64,000 bases of DNA, taken from assembly GCA_963747345.1 (NCBI GenBank), contig CAVVFA010000009.1, forward strand, positions 782,804 through 846,803. Reading direction: 5' to 3'. This stretch comes from GCA-2746795 sp963747345 (GTDB taxonomy: Bacteria; Chloroflexota; Anaerolineae; Promineifilales; Promineifilaceae). Positions 37,710 to 47,188 of this stretch are shown one piece after another. The position numbers and the translations under genes are program-made. The stretch's first letter is position 1. Each line of letters starts with the position of its first letter. Under the pieces are notes generated by a model. The model made no database searches and was not told where the DNA came from. It worked only from the letters and a program-made list of their open reading frames with translations.

Positions 37710-39480
37710 TTATTCTGATAGAGTCAATGTGCCCCAAGTCGTGGGATCAGACCATTTTCGGGTGGGAGCAGTAGAGAGGAAATATTCTTGAACGGCCGTT
37801 CCCGGCGTGTCATTATCTGACACATTAAGCGCCGCACCCAGAATCAAGCCAACGGACGGGGTCACATTCACATCTCGCCAGGGAATAGCCGCTTCAATCG
37901 TATATCCATCTGGCTGTTGCTGGGCGGCAATTTGAATACCGTGACCGGGGGCATCAATAGAACCACCAGCGGGCGTAGCTGCAAAACGAAAAGCCGAGGG
38001 TGGCAAGTTAGCAAAATTCCCGGGCGACAGGTTGATTTGATAATCATCCACATTCAAACCGCTGCCCCAATCCCCCGTCCGCTCAACATCAAGCTGCAAA
38101 TCGATATTATCGCCTTTGAAAATCTGATTGCCCGACTGCGTTTGCACATGCACATCATCAACCACCGCCACGCCCAGATAGAGATTGTTCTCATCCCAGC
38201 CGATATGCCAGGCAGCGGTCACATCTTCTGTGCCATCCCAACCAGGTGCGGTGTAAACCGGATGCGTGGACAAATAAGGTGTTATGCCAGCCCATTCGGC
38301 TAAATCGCCATCAATCACGGGCACGACCGCCAGTCGCGCCGCCACCACATCGGCTGAAATAAGCGGAACGGCCGTTTCCAATGGCGCAATCGTATCTGTG
38401 GCAACGGCTGTCGGGGCCACAATCAACGTAGGCGGCGGAGCGATGGCCACGGTTTCAAACGCTCCCCATAAACCACGCAGCAGTAAAAAGCCACCGCCAC
38501 ATAAAAATAAAAGCAGAACCACCGCCACGCCATATGAGCCAGAACGGCCGTTTCCTCCCTACTTCTTCTTCAACAATCAGCGTTTCAACTGGCTCCACAA
38601 ACGGCTCGTCCTGAGCTTGTTGAAGCGGCCTTTCGCCCCGCTCCACACGCAAGGCATGGTCTAACGCCACCATCAAATCATCAGCCGATTGAAAGCGATT
38701 AGCCGTATCTTTTTGCAAACAAATCTCAACCACCTGAGATGTTGCGTTCGACAAATCAGAGCGCACCATCATCAACGGCGGCGGCGTCTCATTCACTTGT
38801 TGATTCAAAATCGAAAGCGGACTATCCCCGGAAAACGGTACCGATCCGGCCAACATTTCATACAAAATAATGCCTAACGAATAGATATCAGAACGGCCGT
38901 CTATTTTTTGCCCCTGCGCCTGTTCTGGCGACATATAATGGGGCGTGCCCACTACGCTGCCTATCTGCGTGAGGCTTGGCTCGGTTTGCACAGCGGCAAT
39001 GCCCAAATCTGTGACCACCGGTGTGCCGTCTGGGCGCAGTAAAATATTGCTCGGCTTCAAATCCCGATGCACAATGCCAGCCTGATGCGCCACGGACAGC
39101 GCTTCAGCTACCTTCCGCGTAATTGACAAGGCATCGACGGTTGTTAATCGCTGGTTCTGCGCATTTAATCGCAGCAAATATTTTTGCAGCGAACCGCCAG
39201 CCACATACTCCATCGCTATAAACGGCCGTTTATCAGGCGTTCGTCCCGTCGAAAAAATTTGCACGATAGCGGGATGGTTGAGTCGGGCAACCGCCTCCGC
39301 CTCCCGACGAAAACGGGCATTGGCATTCTGATCAGCCGCCATCTGTGACGATAAAACCTTGAGTGCAACCTGCCGCTTCAAAACCATATCTTGCGCCAGA
39401 TAAACATCGGCCATGCCGCCACGCGCAATCAGGTTGGTAATATAAAATTGGTCAATTTGTTGCTGCAATAAATCGCTCAT
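37710..39480 (-). CDS. membrane Ser/Thr protein kinase with extracellular CBM9-like domain (one frameshift)
   Basis: About 590 residues after a shift near 38560. Hanks-type kinase (residues about 14-275): GGMADVYLAQD, VALKVLSS (Lys), IVHRDLKPSNILL, VTDLGIA, GTPHYMSPEQ. A juxtamembrane linker, one helix (VVLLLFLCGGGFLLL), then an extracellular domain like carbohydrate-binding module 9 (VPVIDGDLAEWAGI ... AWHIGWDENNLYLGVAVVDD). So it may sense a glycan outside and phosphorylate inside. Just downstream of the PP2C gene, likely its antagonist. Confidence 0.85.
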
Positions 39481-39492
39481 GAGGTTATTAGT

Positions 39493-40854
39493 TTACGGAC
39501 ACGCTTCATCGCGCAAAATTTGAGTGTCTAGCACCCAGCCCGTTATCGTGGCATCTACCTCTGAGGCCACCTCGATAAAATCAACTTCCGCACAAAATCC
39601 AGGCGCAGGCAGCGCGGCTGGGGTCGCTTCTAAAATGAGGACGGTTTCCCCCGCATTCAGGGAGACTTGGGCAACGGCCGCGCCGCACGTTTCTTGTGTC
39701 AGGTCTGCGGCTGTCCAGACGTACACAACCTGGATATTGGGATCGACACAGCCGATATTGGCTGGCGTCGCTGTCGGTTCTGGGGAGGAGGTTGCCGTGG
39801 CAACGGCCGTTTCCACAATTTCCGCTTGACTGGTTAAGATGGGGCTTGGCGTATCGGGTATTTCTGCCTCATCAATCGCTGCCGATGGTTCCGGCGTAGG
39901 CGTTTCGCTGTCTGCGGCTGGCAAAACGAGCGGTTCAGCCGTCGCCTCAACCGCCACATCACTGCCAGGCGGTTCTTGCCCACGCCACCACCAGAGCGCC
40001 AGCGTCACCACGATCAAAAAGATGACCATGCCCACCCACAGCCCTATGCTTCGCTCCTTCTTGGGCTTATCTTCTGCTGTGGGCACGGGAACAAAAGGTG
40101 TCTGCTGGGGAGATTGTTTGACGACAACGGCCGTTATATTATCCTGAGACCCCGCATCTTTTGCCGCCCGGACTAACTGGGTGGCGGCTTCCGACGCGGA
40201 ATGATTGGACACAATGTCGAAAATGGCTTCCGGGGCGACAACACCGCTCAACCCGTCACTGCAAAGCAATAAGGCATCCCCTTCGCTAAAGGGCCGTGGT
40301 TCGGCCAGATGGATTTCAATATCTAGGGTATTGCCCAATACCTGTGTCACGAGATTGCGGAATTGGTGCTGGGCGGCTTCGGCGGGTGTTATCAACCCTG
40401 CGTCTAACTGCCTTTGTACCAGGGAATCGTCACGAGTGAGCGGTTTCAGTTTATCCCCCGTCACCATATAAGCCCGCGAATCGCCGACGTGGGCAATGTA
40501 GAGGGTGCCATCATGGGAAACGGCCGTTACCACCGTTGCGCCCATCTTCAAACCACTTATCTGCGCTTCATCAAACACAGCCTGATTGGCTTCCGCGATG
40601 CCCGTTTTAAGCGCCTGCGGAATGTCCTGGCCTTGCTCTCTGGCTCGGTAAAACGCATCCGACAACACCGCCACAGACATGCGTGCCGCAATGCCCCCAT
40701 GCTCTTGCCCGCCAACGCCATCAACCACAATATACAACGCCCCCAACTGCACAGGGGATGTGCGATCAGGCTGCCATAATGCATCCTCATTTTCAGCCCG
40801 ATACAAGCCTTTATCGGTAACGGCGCCTACCAGCTTCGGATTATAATTGCTCAT
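39493..40854 (-). CDS. membrane-anchored PP2C-type protein phosphatase
   Basis: 453 residues. PP2C/SpoIIE-like domain 1-245 with metal residues in ENEDAL, VVDGVGG, LLCSDGLSGV and GSQDNITAVVV. One transmembrane helix (about 275-293), a Pro/Thr/Glu-rich linker and a C-terminal SH3-like domain outside. It reverses phosphorylation by the Ser/Thr kinase encoded 12 bp downstream. Upstream is the FHA protein, completing a phospho-signalling set. Confidence 0.92.
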   Translation of the reverse strand: MSNYNPKLVGAVTDKGLYRAENEDALWQPDRTSPVQLGALYIVVDGVGGQEHGGIAARMSVAVLSDAFYRAREQGQDIPQALKTGIAEANQAVFDEAQISGLKMGATVVTAVSHDGTLYIAHVGDSRAYMVTGDKLKPLTRDDSLVQRQLDAGLITPAEAAQHQFRNLVTQVLGNTLDIEIHLAEPRPFSEGDALLLCSDGLSGVVAPEAIFDIVSNHSASEAATQLVRAAKDAGSQDNITAVVVKQSPQQTPFVPVPTAEDKPKKERSIGLWVGMVIFLIVVTLALWWWRGQEPPGSDVAVEATAEPLVLPAADSETPTPEPSAAIDEAEIPDTPSPILTSQAEIVETAVATATSSPEPTATPANIGCVDPNIQVVYVWTAADLTQETCGAAVAQVSLNAGETVLILEATPAALPAPGFCAEVDFIEVASEVDATITGWVLDTQILRDEACP

Positions 40855-40898
40855 TCAACTGCCTCAACTAAACTTACGCATGGGGATTATTTGGACTG

Positions 40899-41210
40899 CT
40901 ACGCTTCCATTTCAACACGAAATACAGTTCGGCCTAATTTGATACGCATCTCATTGACCAATGTAGCGGCTGGCACTCGCTGCCAACGATGATTGGCCTG
41001 GTTTTCTAAATAAATGCCATTGGTGCTGTTTAAATCTTGAATATGCAGTACGCCACCCTGCTCGCGTACCACTGCATGATAACCCGACATGGAACTATCA
41101 TCAATAACAATATTGTTACCAGCGTCTCGGCCAATACGCAGAGGGGGTATCAGTTGGAATTTTTCGCCAGCATTCTCCCCTTCAACAACGACCAGCCAAG
41201 TTTGTGCCAA
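40899..41210 (-). CDS. FHA domain protein
   Basis: 103 residues: phosphothreonine-binding FHA domain with LRIGRDAGNNIVIDD, SMSGYHAVV and NSTNGIYLE. It probably binds targets of the adjacent kinase. The start is only a TTG at 41210. The frame is open further upstream into NKLSDRPVDPHLAQTW, right where the preceding membrane protein's frame ends, so both may be one gene (41798 to 40899) split by a shift near 41230. Confidence 0.85.
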   Translation of the reverse strand: MAQTWLVVVEGENAGEKFQLIPPLRIGRDAGNNIVIDDSSMSGYHAVVREQGGVLHIQDLNSTNGIYLENQANHRWQRVPAATLVNEMRIKLGRTVFRVEMEA

Positions 41211-41233
41211 ATGTGGATCAACTGGCCTGTCAC

Positions 41234-41798
41234 TCAGTTTATTAAGTTGGCTGAAGTTGCTTGGGTTGGGATTGGTTTCTGGGGTGGCTGATTGGCTGTC
41301 ACGGGAATGAGAACGGCCGTTTCTCCCCCTACTGGTTCCTTTACCTCAGGCTGTGCCAAACCAGACTGGCTACTTTCCCGAAAAATGAGTAGCGACCCCA
41401 CCATCGTTAACACAAAACAAATCAGCGTCAACCACAAACCAAGTTCACCCTCAAAATCCAGTACAGGATTCTCGCCCCGCCCCAGAATCTGCAAGAGCAA
41501 AACGATCAGCCCCACCATCGCCCGTTACCATCGCTCCCACGGCCGCAACAAGCTGCCAAGACGGTTTAAAATTGGCCGCCACGCCCCACAATAAAATGAC
41601 CACCGCAGACAGAGGAATAATAAAGAGGATAGAACGGCCGTTTAAGCCATCCAAAGCGTACTCACCAGCCCCCACCGCCAACTGATACCCGCTAAACTGA
41701 CCCAACACCCGCCCGTTGTAAGACACAGAGAACCACGGCAAAAAGAAAAACGCCAAAATGAGAACGGCCGTTGCCCCTGAAATTGCCTTACCCCGCAT
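41234..41798 (-). CDS. membrane protein with about four helices (frameshift), possibly fused to FHA
   Basis: Two frames join near 41520. The first has helices AVLILAFFFLPWFSV and SILFIIPLSAVVILLWGVAA. The second continues MVGLIVLLLQILG and LTLICFVLTMVGSLLIF, then a soluble Pro/Thr-rich linker. No family recognised. It would place the FHA domain on the membrane beside the kinase and phosphatase. Confidence 0.65.
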
Positions 41799-41932
41799 CC
41801 TTTACTCCCAAAACCGACCTGTTTAATAAATAAGAACCATCATAACCTGTCAACCAGGCATCAAACAAGATGCACAGCTACAGTATTATCAAGATTTTAA
41901 CACGAGCAGCGTGGTGAATTTACAATCAATAG

Positions 41933-41973
41933 AAAACAAAAAGCAGAAGACATCATTCTGCCTTCTGCTTTTT
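41933..41973 (-). terminator. terminator of gpmI (read leftward)
   Basis: Arms AAAAAGCAGAAG and CTTCTGCTTTTT, about 12 nt loop; the A-run at the left gives the U-run on the minus transcript. It can work in both directions. Confidence 0.75.
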
Positions 41974-41991
41974 GCCTTCTGATTTTTTAGT

Positions 41992-43542
41992 TTAACTTCC
42001 GATGTATTTCAGCAAGCTCTGGCCTGTCATTTCTTCAGGTTGGGCCAGACCCATCAACTCCAAAATTGTGGGCGCCACATCTGCCAACTTGCCACGAGGC
42101 ACCAGGTTGATGTACCCATCATAGCCAATCACGAAGAAAGCAACGGGCTGCGTCGTGTGGAATGTGTGGGGATTGCCCGTGAACTTGTCGATCATGCGGT
42201 CACAGTTGCCGTGATCAGCAGTGACACAAGCCACGCCGCCTTTCGCCACAATCGCTTCAACCAGTTTGCCCGCACATTCATCCACAGCCTCAACCGCTTT
42301 AATCGCCGCTTCCAAGACACCGGTATGCCCCACCATGTCGGGATTGGCAAAGTTGACCAGGATGAAATCATCATCTTGCTCTTCAATGCGCTTGAGAATG
42401 GCTTCTGTGAGTTGCGGAGCACTCATTTCTGGCTGCAAATCATAAGTCGCCACTTTGGGCGATGGTTCCAAGATGGCGTTCTTCGCCTGCAAATGGTTTC
42501 TCTGCGCCGCCATTGAAGAAGTAGGTCACATGGGCGTATTTTTCTGTTTCTGCCGCATGGAACTGCTTCAGTCCCTCATTACTGACAACCTCGGCCAACA
42601 CATTCACCAACTCAATTTCTGGGAACAATACCTGTGCTTGATATCTCTCGTTGTAATTGGTGATAGTCAGTATATTCAAGTCACGGATAAACTCACGCTC
42701 GAACCCATCAAAATCATCGAAGGAGAAAGCAGTCAGCAGCTGGTGCATTCGGTCAGCGCGGAAATTGTAGAACAATACCGCATCACCCGGCTGGATGGTC
42801 ACATCGCGGTCACAGTCGATGGCGACTGGAAAGACAAACTCGTCGGTGACACCTTCAGCATGGGCGGCTTCGATGGCTTCTCGGGCGGTAACGGCCGTTC
42901 TGCCTTCATGCCCCTCGTGCTTCGCAATCACATCGTAGCCCATCACCGTGCGCTGCCAACGTTTGTCTCGATCCATCGTGTAATAACGGCCGCCCACAGA
43001 GGCCACCGTCACATTTTTCTCTTTCTGGTACGCTTCCAGCGGAACCAGGAAATCTTCACTGCTTTCCGGCGGCGTATCACGTCCATCGGTGATCATATGC
43101 AGCACCGGATCGATGCCCTGCGCATTCGCCATATCGAAAATGGCAAACATGTGATCGCTGTGGCTGTGTACACCACCAGGGCCAAACAGACCCACCACAT
43201 GCAAGTTGCCACCGTTCGCTTTCACCTTTTCAATCGCATCCACCAACGCTGGTAGTTGAGCAAATGAGCCATCCCGAATCGCCAGATTGATGCGCGTCAG
43301 GTCTTGATAGACAATGCGGCCCTGCCCCCAAATTCAGATGCCCAACCTCAGAATTGCCCATCTGCCCATCCGGCAACCCCACTGCCTCGCCAGACGCATC
43401 CAAAACCGAGCGCTCCAGTGTGGCGATTCCACTTGTCATAGTTGGGCGTGTTGGCTAACACAACCGCATTGCCTTCCGCATTTTCCCGAATGCCCCAGCC
43501 GTCCAAAATAAAGAGGGCGACGGGTTTGTAATTTTTCTTCAT
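41992..43542 (-). CDS. gpmI: 2,3-bisphosphoglycerate-independent phosphoglycerate mutase (three frameshifts)
   Basis: About 517 residues after repair, the usual length. Glycolytic and gluconeogenic interconversion of 3- and 2-phosphoglycerate. Motifs: LFILDGWGIRE (metal), GNSEVGHLNLGAG (catalytic Ser), HSDHMFA, DGRDTPP, YNFRADR, NFANPDMVGHTG, CVTADHGN, all in order but in different frames. Shifts lie near 43435, 43325 and 42490. As a central-metabolism enzyme it is unlikely to be a true pseudogene, so this gene is the best indicator that indels here are sequencing errors. Confidence 0.93.
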
Positions 43543-43574
43543 AGCTTATTTACTCCCGATTTTTTAGTATTCAG

Positions 43575-43615
43575 CTAATTCAGTCCACTGTTCACTGAAC
43601 ACTGGTCACTGATAA
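43575..43615. repeat. dispersed repeat family 5 (ACTGTTCACTGAACACTGG type)
   Basis: Short run of CACTG/GTTCACTGAACACTG units upstream of gpmI. The same kind of sequence, longer, is inserted in frame in copA at about 55812-55915. Confidence 0.55.
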
Positions 43616-43635
43616 CTGAATTCTACCAGCCAAAC

Positions 43636-43667
43636 AAAAAAGGCGATAGGTTTATCACCTATCGCCT
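43636..43667 (-). terminator. terminator of tRNA-Asn
   Basis: Perfect 11-bp arms AGGCGATAGGT / ACCTATCGCCT with 5-nt loop (43641-43667). On the minus strand it is followed by a run of T's. Confidence 0.9.
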
Positions 43668-43674
43668 TTAAAAG

Positions 43675-43746
43675 CTCCTCAGGTTGGACTCGAACCAACA
43701 ACCCTGCGGTTAACAGCCGCATGCTCTGCCGTTGAGCTACTGAGGA
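43675..43746 (-). tRNA. tRNA-Asn (anticodon GTT)
   Basis: 72-nt cloverleaf on the minus strand: acceptor TCCTCAG pairs with CTGAGGA, D-arm AGCTCAACGGCAGAGC, anticodon loop CTGTTAA (anticodon GTT), T-arm GGTTCGAGTCC. CCA is not encoded. A strong terminator follows. Confidence 0.96.
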
Positions 43747-43867
43747 TTACAGCGACGGGGATTCTACCAAATCCACAGGTGGTGTCAAGGGGAATTTCAA
43801 AGATCGTTCATATCCGTTTCAATAGCTTTGGAAACAGCTCCATTCTCGGTTATCATTGGGCATCACT

Positions 43868-45767
43868 ATGACAGAATCAACCCAAACTCCTCCAAAACCA
43901 GACTTTTTCAGCGACCTCAAGCGCGAACTGCATGACGTGTGGAAAGCGATAACCAACGCCTGGTCACGCAGCGGCGTTTCACTGCGTAATGGCCTGAAGC
44001 AAATACGTGATACGAAGCTCGACTATGTGCTCATGCCCATTGGCGGGTCTTTGCCAGAACGGGCTGCCCGCGCCGCGCAGTTTTATAGAGCGCCAACTGC
44101 CCCTGCCCCCGCCACCGTTGAGTATGGAAGTGGTAAATCGCCGTCTGCAAGCCATCGCTGATGCAGACAATGTGAAAGGGGTTGTCTTTTTATTTCAGGG
44201 CTTTGGGGCGGGACTGGCAACGTTGCAAAACCTGCACCGTTCGCTGATGCGACTGCGTGAAAGCGGCAAAGAAGTCATCGTCTATACGCCGATGCTGGAT
44301 ATTGCCAGCTATTACGTCGCCAGCGCCGCTGACCGCATTATTGTGCCACCAAGCACGCAATTTGATGTGCTGGGTTTGCGCATGGAGGCGGTTTTCCTCA
44401 AGGATGCCCTGGCTCAAGTGGGTGTCGAGATGGATGTTATCCAAATTTCGCCTTACAAAACGGCCTACAATATGTTTGGCGAAACCGACATCACCGCAGA
44501 GCAGCGGGAACAATTGACCTGGCTCCTGGAGGATCGCTTTGATGAGATGACGGCTACAATGGCAAACGGCCGTTCTCTCAGCCAAGAAACCTTCCAATCC
44601 CTCATCGACCAGGCTCCCCTCTTCCCCGATGATGCGTTGAAGGCCGGGTTGATCGATGATATTGCTTACGAAGATGAGCTGGCTTCTCTTCTGGCAGAGA
44701 AGCAGGTAGAGATAGAAGAGGAAACCACCCCCCTCTCAGTCTCCCCCCAGGAGGGGGAGAAGCTGGCTTCCCTCCCCTTGGGAGGGACTGAGGGAGGGAA
44801 GCCTAAAGCTAAACTGGTTCCCTGGTCAGATGCCTCCGGTATGCTCATTGAAAAATCACGGCAGAAACAGCGGAAGTTTGTCGGCGTGGTCAGTTTGGAA
44901 GGCACTATTATGATGGGGCCAAGCACCAACCCACCCATCGATCTGCCCATCCCGTTTGTGGGTGGCACAACTGCCGGTGAAATGACCCTGCGGCAGCAGC
45001 TTCGTGCCGCCGAAAAGATGGACAACATGGCCGCCCTGGTCTTCCATGTTGATTCTGGTGGTGGTTCTGCGCTTGCCTCGGACATTATTGGCCGGGAAAT
45101 TGAGCGCATCAGCCAGAAAAAGCCAGTGCTGGTTTACATGGGGAATGCAGCAGCTTCTGGCGGCTATTACGTCAGCGCCTATGCCAAGCACATCATGGCG
45201 CAAACTGGCACTGTCACTGGCTCGATTGGCGTGATTAGTGGTCGCCTGAGCACAAAAGGTCTGCTGGAGAAACTGCATGTGAATCAGGTGAATCTGCAAC
45301 GGGGTGCGCGAGCGGGTCTCTATCAGGATAGCGAGCCAATGACGATTGATGAACGGCAAGTTTTCTGGGACAGCATCATGCAGGTTTATGGGCAATTTAA
45401 ACAGGTGGTGGCAAACGGCCGTTCTCTCCCCTATGATGAACTTGATAAAATTTGTGAAGGTCGGGTCTGGACGGGGCGGCAAGCGATTGACTTGAAATTG
45501 GTAGATAGCACCGGGGATTTTATAGACGCCATCCGCAAAGCAGCAGAATTGGGAGAGATGAAGACTGGTGATGATTTTGTGATTTCGGTGATGGATGTGA
45601 GAGAGGGAAACGGCCGTTATGCCCAACCAAAACCCTTTGAAGCCATCAAGCCAACGGGTGAATCGGTTAAAACGCTTTCAGAATTTGTCCGTTTGCTCTT
45701 TGGTGAAAACATCGCCGCCCTCAAAGGCCACCCCCTCATGTTAATGCCCTTCGATATCCGTTTTTAG
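43868..45767 (+). CDS. sppA: signal peptide peptidase SppA, tandem type (one frameshift)
   Basis: About 633 residues after a shift near 44085. Two ClpP/crotonase-like domains: the N-terminal half supplies the catalytic Lys (SPYKTAYNMFGE), the C-terminal half the Ser (GNAAASGGYYVSAYAKHI, TGSIGVI). It digests leftover signal peptides at the membrane; an N-terminal membrane helix is not obvious here. Between the halves, about 24 residues (PLSVSPQEGEKLASLPLGG...) are encoded by a family 3 repeat that has inserted without breaking the frame. ATG 43868 chosen. Confidence 0.9.
44728..44801. repeat. family 3 repeat inserted in frame in sppA
   Basis: CCCCCCTCTCAG...CCCCCAGGAGGGGGAGAAG followed by CCCTCCCCTTGGGAGGGACTGAGG: two hairpin units of the kind otherwise found between genes. 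Confidence 0.65.
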
Positions 45768-45789
45768 CAGCAACGATACAGGTGTTGAT

Positions 45790-45920
45790 TTTTCACTCGA
45801 GAGACCCTAAGGGTTTTGTATAACGCAGCATTAAATCACTCGAGGTCAAACCCTTAGGGTCTTCTGTACAGTTACTTAATAACAACGATACAGGCGCTGG
45901 CTCTTACCCAAGAGACCAGA
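45790..45920. repeat. dispersed repeat family 2, extended copy between convergent genes
   Basis: CTCGAGAGACCCTAAGGGTTTT and, inverted, CTCGAGGTCAAACCCTTAGGG, then a third partial unit AGACCAGAAGGGTTTG near 45910. Lies between the sppA and histidine kinase stops. Confidence 0.7.
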
Positions 45921-45935
45921 AGGGTTTGTTCACAA

Positions 45936-47094
45936 TCAGGCGGCGGGCAGTATAAAGTAAAACGTGCTCCCTTCACCCACAACACTCTCCACACCAACAG
46001 TGCCATCTAGTTTATCGATAATACGCTTCACAATAGACAGTCCCAAACCATATCCTTGCGCCCGCGTTTGCCGCAGCCGAATAAACTCCATAAACAAAGA
46101 TGCCGTCATTTCATCAGAAAGGCCATCCCCATTATCTTTAATCCAAAATTTAATCATGCCATCATTTTGAACGGTCGCCCCACATGTCAAAGATGGCAGT
46201 TCCCCACCATATTTGATGCCATTACTAATGTAGTTTACCCACACTTCTTCGACCCAGGGCGCATAACCGACGGCCACCGGCCACGTTTCCGGAAAGCTTA
46301 TTTTGGCATCATGTCGGGTGAACATCATATGTCAACCGATCAACCGCCTGGTCTAAAATCTCACCCATAGCCAAGGGCGTTTTTTCCACGGTTTCCTTGC
46401 GTACGCTGGCTAAGAGAAGCAGTTCATCAATGATATTGGTTAATTTAAAGCCCCCTTCTCTGATGTTAGCCAACGCCTTTACCGCTTTCTCTTGCATGTT
46501 CAGTTCGATAAATCGCTCTAATAAATCCATGCTCAATAAGGTGCTTGCCAGCGGATTCTTTAAATCATGGGCAACGGTATGAGCGAAGGCGTTTAATTCA
46601 GCATTACTGGCTTGCAGTTCTTCATTCGCAAGCACCAGATTCTCAGTCATTAATTGCAGATCAGTCACTTGGGCTTTCAACTGCTTTTGCAAGGTGCAAA
46701 TTGTGAGATGGGTTTTTACTCTCGCCAAAACTTCTTCAACTTGGAATGGTTTGGTTATGTAATCAACCCCACCCACAGAAAATGCTTGCACTTTGTCTAG
46801 CACGTCATCCAACGCACTGATGAAGATTACTGGAATTTCTTGGGTGTTGACATCCGCTTTAAGCAATCGGCAGATTTCGTATCCGTTTTGACCGGGCATA
46901 CTGATATCCAGCAAAATCAAATCCGGCGGCTCTGCATTGACAACTGTTATTACTATCGCACTGTTTGAAATCCCGCGAACCTGGTAATTATTGGCTGTCA
47001 ACATGCGAGAAAGCAGGCGTAAATTAGGCAAGGCATCATCAACAATTAAAATATCACCTAATGTTTGGTTGATTTGTGTCTCGGTCATGGACAC
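45936..47094 (-). CDS. response regulator-histidine kinase hybrid (one frameshift)
   Basis: About 385 residues after a shift near 46320. N-terminal REC domain (DILIVDDALPNLRLL, phospho-Asp in LILLDISMPGQNG), a short coiled coil, HisKA (NAFAHTVAHDLKNPLAS, His) and HATPase (NGIKYGG, DNGDGLS, GYGLGLSIVKRI). REC-HK proteins without membrane segments relay signals from other kinases. First of three signalling genes pointing left. Confidence 0.87.
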
Positions 47095-47188
47095 TCTCCT
47101 ACGTAATCATGGTAGCAACAATAAGGAATTTATCGGGTAACATCTCAATAAATCGCGGCAAAGACCTGAATATTGAGAAGATACGAAT

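Noticed and set aside
42455..43255. 266-codon plus-strand ORF
   Set aside because: Lies fully opposite gpmI, whose catalytic motifs are clear.
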